A stretch of DNA of 21,953 nucleotides from Proteocatella sp041738345 (GTDB taxonomy: Bacteria; Bacillota; Clostridia; Peptostreptococcales; Filifactoraceae): assembly GCA_041738345.1 (NCBI GenBank), contig JBGSPX010000052.1, positions 1 through 21,953 on the forward strand. Direction: 5' to 3'. The notes below the pieces were generated by a model. The model had not been told where the DNA came from. It did no database searches and saw only the letters and a program-made list of their open reading frames with translations. Of the stretch, positions 16,430-21,953 are shown piece after piece. Both the position numbers and the translations under genes were made by a program. Each line of letters begins with the position of its first letter. Position 1 is the stretch's first letter.

Positions 16430-16476
16430 TTTATAAATAGTCAAGAAAAGGAATTTGAAAAAGGAGCGTGTGAATT

Positions 16477-17769
16477 TTGAAACAATACAGATTCAAATTA
16501 AAACAACATATTGGAAATAAAAGTACTCCAATAGTAGCAATAAATGAAAAAGTTCAAGTAGGCCAATTGATTGCACAAAAAAATGGACTTGGTGCAGATA
16601 TCCATTCTAGCATAAACGGAAGGGTTTTAGAAATAAATGAGGATGAAATTATCATAGAGGCTTTGGAAGAACAAGATATGTCAAAATACATAAAGTTATC
16701 AAATGTAGAGGATAAACGAAAGCTCATAGAGCTATCAGGAATAGTTGGGATGGGAGGAGCGGGGTTTCCTACATCAATTAAACTAGATACTGATTTGAGT
16801 GGAGGCATGATTATTGCAAATGCAGTGGAATGTGAGCCACTACTTAAACACAATATAAAACAGATAGTAGAAGATCCAGAGCTTGTATATAGAGGGATAA
16901 AATACGCTATGGAACTTACAAATGCTTCAGAAGGAGTGTTAGCAATCAAAGCTAAAAATTCAGATGCGATAGAGGCGTTTAAGGCAATAATTAATCCTAA
17001 AGATGGAATAAGAATTGCACCATTAGACGATATGTATCCTATGGGTGAAGAACGAGCAATTATACGAGAAGTAAAAAATATACTTCTTGGAGTAAATCAG
17101 CTTCCCAAAGAAGCTGGCTGTGTGATTTTAAATTCTGAGACTCTATCTAGGATAACGGAAGCTATAGAATTAAGACGTCCTGTTATTTCAAAAAATCTTA
17201 CTGTAGTAGGAAAATTTAAAAATGGCGAAACCTACAAGGTATTCAAGGATGTAGCGATAGGAACTACAGTAAGAGATATATTAGAAATGACTGATATAAA
17301 TCTTGAAAATTATGGGGAGATTGTTATGGGGGGACCCTTTACAGGACTTAGTGCAGATTTAGATGCTCCAATAACAAAAACTACTGGGGGCATAATAGTT
17401 ACGATGGAGTTTTTGAGAGAACACCGAAATATGGGGCTTCTTGTTTGTGCTTGTGGCGGTGATGAAAAAAGACTTAGAGAAATAGCTGAAAAGATGGAAG
17501 CCAATGTAGTAGGGGTGGAAAAGTGTAAACAAGCTGTTGAAGTAAAAGGAAACTTGAAATGTGAAAATCCAGGGCACTGTCCAGGACAGGCTGAAAAAGT
17601 TTTATCTCTTAGAAAACAAGGCGCCCAAGTACTATTGATAAGTAACTGTAGTGATTGTTCAAATACGGTTATGTGCGTAGCTCCTAATTTAAAAATGCCA
17701 GTTTATCACAGCACAGATCATATCCTTAGAACTGTAGGACACCCAATAATAAGAAAATTGAAAAAATAA
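16477..17769 (+). CDS. prdC: proline reductase-associated electron transfer protein PrdC
   Basis: A 430-residue RnfC-like protein thought to carry electrons to D-proline reductase. An N-terminal barrel-sandwich part (VQVGQLIAQKNGLGADIHSS) is followed by the RnfC/Nqo1 core with GMGGAGFPTSIKL and NAVECEPLL, a glycine-rich GGPFTGLSADLDAP segment and a C-terminal cysteine cluster (CGG, CENPGHCPGQ, then C391, C394 and C400 in NCSDCSNTVMC). The start is TTG 16477, with AAGGAG 10 bases upstream; an in-frame TGA lies two codons before it. PrdC is reported as a selenoprotein in some clostridia, but no in-frame TGA occurs here, so this is a Cys form. First gene behind the sigma-54 promoter. Confidence 0.9.
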   Translation: MKQYRFKLKQHIGNKSTPIVAINEKVQVGQLIAQKNGLGADIHSSINGRVLEINEDEIIIEALEEQDMSKYIKLSNVEDKRKLIELSGIVGMGGAGFPTSIKLDTDLSGGMIIANAVECEPLLKHNIKQIVEDPELVYRGIKYAMELTNASEGVLAIKAKNSDAIEAFKAIINPKDGIRIAPLDDMYPMGEERAIIREVKNILLGVNQLPKEAGCVILNSETLSRITEAIELRRPVISKNLTVVGKFKNGETYKVFKDVAIGTTVRDILEMTDINLENYGEIVMGGPFTGLSADLDAPITKTTGGIIVTMEFLREHRNMGLLVCACGGDEKRLREIAEKMEANVVGVEKCKQAVEVKGNLKCENPGHCPGQAEKVLSLRKQGAQVLLISNCSDCSNTVMCVAPNLKMPVYHSTDHILRTVGHPIIRKLKK

Positions 17770-17829
17770 TTTGGTATATAGGAGTTTAACACTCTTAAAT
17801 ATAAATCTAATTTATTTGAGGAGGAAACA

Positions 17830-19554
17830 ATGTCAATAACTAAAGAATATGCAGAGCAATTTAAAAATTCACCAGCAGTGCTATGCTGCAGAAGAACGAA
17901 AGGAACTGTAATATCTTCTGAAGACCTAGAGGATCCTAGCATCTTTCCAGATATGATAGAATCAGGCCTAATAAATGTGACTGAAAAAACTTTATCAATA
18001 GGAGAAGCTATAGGCGCAACACTTATTGAAGATGCAGAAGGACTTACAGCATTAAGTGAAGATATTTTAGAGGGAGTGAAAAAATCTCAAGCAAAATCAG
18101 CTGATAAAAAAGAAAGTGGAGGTAAAAGGATGACTACAGTTAATCAAAATAGCGGAGTTATACATTTAGAAATTGATCAATTAAGCGGTCTTAAATTAGA
18201 TTTACCTGCAGGAGCATTTGGAAACTTTGCACAAGTTAGTACAGAGTCTGAGGAAAAAATAGAAGATGAAGTTGTGGGAACACTTGTAGAAAGAGAATTT
18301 GCAGTAAAAGAAGTTAAACTTGGAAAAGAAACTTCTTTTGAAAATGGAGTACTTACAATAAGAGAACAGCTTTGTAAAGATGCGTTAAAAGCAGACCCTC
18401 TAGTAAAAAAATTAGAGATGGATATAATAAATCCAGATAATAGACATGTATACTCAAATACAATAATGGATATAATTCCAGTAGCAGCAAAAGTTGAAGG
18501 TGAACTTGGAAGTGGAATAACTCATATACTTAATGACATGGTATTCGTACTTACAGGAGTAGATGAAGCAGGAGTACAAGTACATGAATTTGGATCTTGC
18601 GAAGGATATTTAGATGAAAAAATAGATTATGGAAAACCAGGCTGCCCAGATAAACACGATATAATGGTAAGAGTTCATGCTACAATTCAAGAAAGAACTG
18701 GTATGGAAAGAAGAGGACCTTACGCAGCTCATAAAGCTTGTGATGTTATAATTCAAGAAATAAGAGAAGTTCTTAAAAAACAAGATCCTAAAACCGCAGT
18801 AAAAGAAGAAACTTTAGCACAAGTAAAAAGACATGGAAGACCAAGAGTACTTCTAGTAAAAGAAATAATGGGTCAAGGCGCTATGCATGATAATGTTATG
18901 CTTCCTACAGAACCAGCCGGTGTACCAGGAGGAAGACAAAATGTTGACCTTGGAAATGTTCCAGTAGTACTTTCAGTAAATGAAGTTAGAGATGGTGGAA
19001 TCCATGCCCTTACTTGTATAGGACCAGCATCAAAAGAAGATACAAGACATTATTTTAGAGAACCTGTGTTAGAAGCTTTAGCAGCAGATGAAGAAATAGA
19101 TTTAGTAGGAGTAGCATTTATAGGAAGCCCACAAGTAAATGATGAAAAAGCTTTTGTTTCAAAAAGACTTGGTGCAATGGCGGATGCAATGAAATTAGAT
19201 GGCGCAATAGTTACGACAGAAGGTTTTGGGAATAATCATATAGATTTCTCATATAATATAGAAGAATTAGGAAAACGTGGTATAAATGTAGTTGGAATGA
19301 CTTATGCAGCATATCAAGGACAACTTGTAGTAGGAAATAAATATATGGATGCCATGATTGAAGTTAATAAAGATAAAGGTGGATTTGAATCTGAAATTTT
19401 AGGACAAAACACAATTACACTTCCAGATGCAAATAGAGCAGTACTTATGCTTAAAAATAAAATTGCAGGAGTTCCAGTTGAAGCCGCAGATAAAAAGTGG
19501 AACCAAGATGTAATTGACCAAAACCAAGCTATAACAGACAAAACAATGAGGTAG
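17830..19554 (+). CDS. prdA: D-proline reductase proprotein PrdA
   Basis: A 574-residue precursor of the large and pyruvoyl-containing subunits of D-proline reductase, which reduces D-proline to 5-aminovalerate. Residues 1-100 form an N-terminal domain with LCCRR; a lysine-rich linker (about 85-102) leads to the alpha region (about 140-395). Cleavage is expected at T395-C396 (IHALTCIGPASKE), turning C396 into the pyruvoyl group. This gives pieces of about 395 and 179 residues. From memory the C. sticklandii precursor is about 50 residues longer. GAGGAGG precedes the start. An in-frame ATG at 18130 has its own GGAGG, so an internal start is possible. The small next gene begins 4 bases after the stop. 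Confidence 0.93.
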   Translation: MSITKEYAEQFKNSPAVLCCRRTKGTVISSEDLEDPSIFPDMIESGLINVTEKTLSIGEAIGATLIEDAEGLTALSEDILEGVKKSQAKSADKKESGGKRMTTVNQNSGVIHLEIDQLSGLKLDLPAGAFGNFAQVSTESEEKIEDEVVGTLVEREFAVKEVKLGKETSFENGVLTIREQLCKDALKADPLVKKLEMDIINPDNRHVYSNTIMDIIPVAAKVEGELGSGITHILNDMVFVLTGVDEAGVQVHEFGSCEGYLDEKIDYGKPGCPDKHDIMVRVHATIQERTGMERRGPYAAHKACDVIIQEIREVLKKQDPKTAVKEETLAQVKRHGRPRVLLVKEIMGQGAMHDNVMLPTEPAGVPGGRQNVDLGNVPVVLSVNEVRDGGIHALTCIGPASKEDTRHYFREPVLEALAADEEIDLVGVAFIGSPQVNDEKAFVSKRLGAMADAMKLDGAIVTTEGFGNNHIDFSYNIEELGKRGINVVGMTYAAYQGQLVVGNKYMDAMIEVNKDKGGFESEILGQNTITLPDANRAVLMLKNKIAGVPVEAADKKWNQDVIDQNQAITDKTMR

Positions 19555-19558
19555 AAAA

Positions 19559-19747
19559 ATGAATATACAAATAGAGCCTAAGCTTTTGCCAGGAAAAATA
19601 GTAGAAATTACAGAAATGAGTGCAAAGATAGAGCTAAAAGGGAAAATGGGCATAGTACATCTTCCACTGAGATCAGTGTTTACTGAGAAGCCTTTACAAA
19701 TTGATGATTCTGTTGAAATATATATAAGTTATGCAAAAGTGATATAA
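19559..19747 (+). CDS. small conserved prd-operon protein
   Basis: A 62-residue protein between prdA and prdB. GAGGT overlapping the prdA stop serves as ribosome site, 4 bases from its ATG. The sequence is beta-strand-rich (GKIVEITEMSAKIELKGKMG, then DSVEIYISYAKVI), suggesting an OB or S1-like barrel, but no catalytic motif is seen. A small gene at this place occurs in other proline-fermenting clostridia; I recall a family named CBO2463/CBO2479, but cannot confirm membership. An assembly or stability role for the reductase is a guess. Confidence 0.75.
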   Translation: MNIQIEPKLLPGKIVEITEMSAKIELKGKMGIVHLPLRSVFTEKPLQIDDSVEIYISYAKVI

Positions 19748-19762
19748 AATAGGAGGATAATT

Positions 19763-20491
19763 ATGATAAAATTAACAACTGCACCAGGAATGAGATCAGA
19801 AGTATTTGCACCAACTACGCCACCACCAGTTTGGGCACCACTAAAAAAACCTTTAAATAAGTGTAAGGTAGGCTTTGCAACTGCAGGTGGAATACACATA
19901 AAAACACAAGAACCTTTTCATACGGCTGGAGATTATTCTTTTAGAGAAATACCAATAGATACACCATCTTCAGAACTTATGGTTACTCATGGTGGATTCG
20001 ACAATAGTGATATAAATAAAGACGTAAATGCTATGCTTCCAATAGATAGATTACATGAACTTAAAAAAGACGGTTTTATAGGGGATCTTTCTCCAGTGCT
20101 AATAGGCTTCATGGGCGGTGGCGGAAACGTTGAAAAATTTAGAAATGAAACAGGCCCAGCTATAGCTAAGATATTTAAAGATGCTGATGTTGACGTGGTA
20201 CTTCTTACAGGCGGATGTGGAACTTGCCATAGATCAGCTACAATAGTTCAAAGAGCTATAGAATCTGTTGGAATATCTACTATAATAGTAGCTACACTTC
20301 CTCCTATAGCAAAACAACAAGGCGCACCACGTATTGCTGCAGCACATGTGCCAATAGGCTCAAATGCAGGAGAACCTAATAATATAGAAATGCAAACTGC
20401 AATCCTAAAAGATTCATTAGAGCTTATCGTAAGCATGAAAGAATTTGGAGAAATGAAAATGCTTCCTTATGAATACAGACATAATGTATAA
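19763..20491 (+). CDS. prdB: D-proline reductase subunit PrdB, cysteine form
   Basis: A 242-residue redox subunit of D-proline reductase. The key motif is GGCGTCHRSATIVQRAIE, with C152 (TGT, 20216-20218) and C155 (TGC, 20225-20227). This corresponds to the UGTC motif of glycine reductase GrdB and, from memory, to selenocysteine 152 of C. sticklandii PrdB. Here the Sec codon is replaced by Cys, so the protein can be made without selenium. The length is normal and no in-frame TGA exists. It opposes the pyruvoyl-bound substrate of PrdA. AGGAGG lies 8 bases upstream. A hairpin separates it from the next gene. Confidence 0.93.
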   Translation: MIKLTTAPGMRSEVFAPTTPPPVWAPLKKPLNKCKVGFATAGGIHIKTQEPFHTAGDYSFREIPIDTPSSELMVTHGGFDNSDINKDVNAMLPIDRLHELKKDGFIGDLSPVLIGFMGGGGNVEKFRNETGPAIAKIFKDADVDVVLLTGGCGTCHRSATIVQRAIESVGISTIIVATLPPIAKQQGAPRIAAAHVPIGSNAGEPNNIEMQTAILKDSLELIVSMKEFGEMKMLPYEYRHNV

Positions 20492-20514
20492 ATAGAGATT
20501 AAACATATAAACAC

Positions 20515-20549
20515 TTTAGAGCATCAAGTATTTTACTTGGTGCTCTAAA
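20515..20549 (+). other. hairpin between prdB and prdE-prdD
   Basis: TTTAGAGCA and TGCTCTAAA pair perfectly, with an inner CAAGT/ACTTG stem and ATTTT loop. It is followed by TATATGGG rather than a T-run. It therefore looks like an attenuating or RNA-stabilising hairpin more than a full terminator, and could set lower expression of the last gene. Confidence 0.7.
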
Positions 20550-20565
20550 TATATGGGAGGGGAAA

Positions 20566-21807
20566 ATGGGTATAGGACCATCGAGTAAGGAAACTACACT
20601 TCATCATTATAGAGAACCCTTAGTAGAACTATTAAGAAATGAATCAGAGCTTGACTTTAAAGGGATTATATTGCAGGGAACACCAGAAAATGTAGCAGAT
20701 AAGGAACTTGTAGCTTATAGAACAGGAGTGTTTTTAGAAGCTATGGATATAGAAGGGGTTATAATTTCTATTGATAGTTGGGGAAATAGCCATGTGGATT
20801 TTACTACTACTATAGAGGAAGTAGCAAAACGAGGAATTTCTGTTATAGGAATAAGCTTTGTAGGAAATCAAGCATCATTTGTGGTCACAAATAAATATAT
20901 GGATACAATAATAGATATAAACAAAACGGCTGAAGGCATAGAAACTACGGTTGTAGGTCAAAATAACTTAGCCTACGAAGATGCGTATAAAGCAGTTAAA
21001 CTTCTAAAGCACAAAATAGATAAACGAAGTAGCTATAGAAAGCGAGAATTAGAAGAAAAAATCATAGCAAGAAGCCTGATTACAAACAGCTTAAAAATAA
21101 ATGACGTATTTTATGGAGATGGATTTTGTATAGAAAATAATAACCTAATGATAGATTCATCATATGGGGAAAAACTATTAAATAAGTACAGTTATATAGA
21201 ACAAGTCAATATAAAAATAATAAAGCCATCTGAACGAGATGTATGGGTAAATTCGATTTTAGATTTTTGGCCAATAGCAGTAAAGCTCGAAGGAGATTTA
21301 GGGGAAGGTGTAACTCGTGAAATAAGTAATGTAAAAGTAATGCTTACAGCGGTAGAAATAACAGGGTTTCAACCAGCAAATATAGGATCATCAGAGGGCA
21401 TTTTAAAAGACAAAGTAATTTTTAATAGATATGGAACGCCAAATGAAACAGAAACCATAATAAATATAGATGTAATTCTAAAAGAGGGGCATGCTAGAAC
21501 CAAAGAGGGAATATTTGCAGCACATCTTATATGCGATGAAATTATTAATGAAATTAGAGGTGCCTTAAAACAAACCGATGATGAATATGAGATGAACTCG
21601 ATTTTTGAAGAAATTAAAAATATAGGATTTCCAAAAATTATGCTCGTAAAATTAGTGTCAGGACTCGGATGCATGTATGATACTGCTATATTTCCAAAAG
21701 AACCAGGTGGAATAATTGGCGCAAAATCTATAATGGATTTTGGTAACATTCAGTTACTTTTGACTCCAAATGAATATAAAGATGGAGTAGTACATTCATT
21801 AACTTAA
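20566..21807 (+). CDS. PrdE-PrdD fusion, circularly permuted PrdA paralogue
   Basis: A 413-residue protein made of two parts homologous to PrdA but in swapped order. Residues 2-155 (GIGPSSKETTLHHYREP onward) align with PrdA from C396 to the end and match PrdE. Residues about 163-413 align with PrdA about 143-395 and match PrdD, ending at VVHSLT just where PrdA has IHALT before its cleavage cysteine. The position of the pyruvoyl cysteine is Gly2. It thus mimics a precut PrdA joined the other way round and cannot make pyruvoyl. In C. difficile and C. sticklandii, as I recall, prdD and prdE are separate genes. A structural or regulatory role beside PrdA/PrdB is inferred. GGGAGGGG precedes the start. 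Confidence 0.85.
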   Translation: MGIGPSSKETTLHHYREPLVELLRNESELDFKGIILQGTPENVADKELVAYRTGVFLEAMDIEGVIISIDSWGNSHVDFTTTIEEVAKRGISVIGISFVGNQASFVVTNKYMDTIIDINKTAEGIETTVVGQNNLAYEDAYKAVKLLKHKIDKRSSYRKRELEEKIIARSLITNSLKINDVFYGDGFCIENNNLMIDSSYGEKLLNKYSYIEQVNIKIIKPSERDVWVNSILDFWPIAVKLEGDLGEGVTREISNVKVMLTAVEITGFQPANIGSSEGILKDKVIFNRYGTPNETETIINIDVILKEGHARTKEGIFAAHLICDEIINEIRGALKQTDDEYEMNSIFEEIKNIGFPKIMLVKLVSGLGCMYDTAIFPKEPGGIIGAKSIMDFGNIQLLLTPNEYKDGVVHSLT

Positions 21808-21817
21808 TATGAAATAT

Positions 21818-21947
21818 GGGGCTGTCGGATAATGAAGTTTTTTGACAGCTAAAATCCAAAATTTAAAATCTTAGATTATTCAACACTCATAAAAAAGGTG
21901 TTTTTAAAAATAATCTAAGATTTTTTTATGGTTAAAATATTTTTTTG
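21818..21947 (-). repeat. 130-base two-hairpin intergenic repeat, copy 3 (inverted)
   Basis: Reverse complement of 12-141 with one mismatch (21862). Hairpins fall at 21865-21924 and 21821-21849. Read on the plus strand, the large stem ends in AATCTAAGATTTTTTTATGG, so it can act as the terminator of the prd operon, 11-140 bases after the last stop. No proline racemase gene (prdF) occurs before it. Confidence 0.85.
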
Positions 21948-21953
21948 CATTAC

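Noticed and set aside
1..21953. Terminal inverted repeats of a composite transposon or prophage att sites
   Set aside because: No transposase, integrase or phage gene is present, the cargo is ordinary metabolic operons, and a diverged third copy lies inside. A dispersed intergenic repeat is simpler.

Overview
The window is AT-rich, with strong AAGGAGG-type ribosome binding sites, short operons and a Stickland (amino-acid fermentation) gene set. This points to an anaerobic, low-GC Gram-positive bacterium of the class Clostridia that ferments D-proline. The genus cannot be fixed from this sequence. The two ends carry near-identical 130-base repeats in opposite orientation, so the window may be a contig that broke at a dispersed repeat.

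Layout. 1-900: a repeat copy, a GNAT acetyltransferase, then a promoter and a GlcT-type antiterminator target with its terminator. 898-3882: glucose-family PTS operon (antiterminator, EIIA, EIICB). 3950-9233: RND efflux operon (adaptor, 1053-residue pump, TetR regulator) behind a promoter with a TetR-like operator. 9281-9393: a diverged third copy of the repeat. 9400-10922, minus strand: yedE, yedF (TusA-like) and a DUF3343 gene, a sulfur/selenium-trafficking set, divergent from a class V aminotransferase (cysteine desulfurase family) at 11120-12277. 12412-13727: a receiver-CheX fusion overlapping a stand-alone CheX. 13828-14654: two tandem bacteriohemerythrins. 14744-16117: a PrdR-like sigma-54 activator broken by an in-frame TAG. 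16413-21807: a perfect -24/-12 promoter and the D-proline reductase operon prdC, prdA, a 62-residue gene, prdB, and a PrdE-PrdD fusion. An inverted repeat copy then forms a plausible operon terminator.

How the genes work together. PrdC should carry electrons to D-proline reductase. That enzyme is built from PrdA (self-cleaving, with a pyruvoyl group made from a Thr-Cys site) and PrdB (redox-active CxxC). PrdR would normally activate the operon from the sigma-54 promoter, but here it is interrupted. PrdB has Cys at the position I recall as selenocysteine in Clostridium sticklandii and C. difficile, although selenium-linked genes lie about 9 kb away.

The most unusual points are: (1) the last prd gene is a natural circular permutation of PrdA, opened exactly at the autocleavage site; (2) the amber codon in prdR next to an intact sigma-54 promoter; (3) a two-hairpin intergenic repeat whose diverged copy shows compensatory base changes; (4) the Cys form of PrdB near selenium-trafficking genes; (5) a GlcT with both PRD2 histidines replaced.
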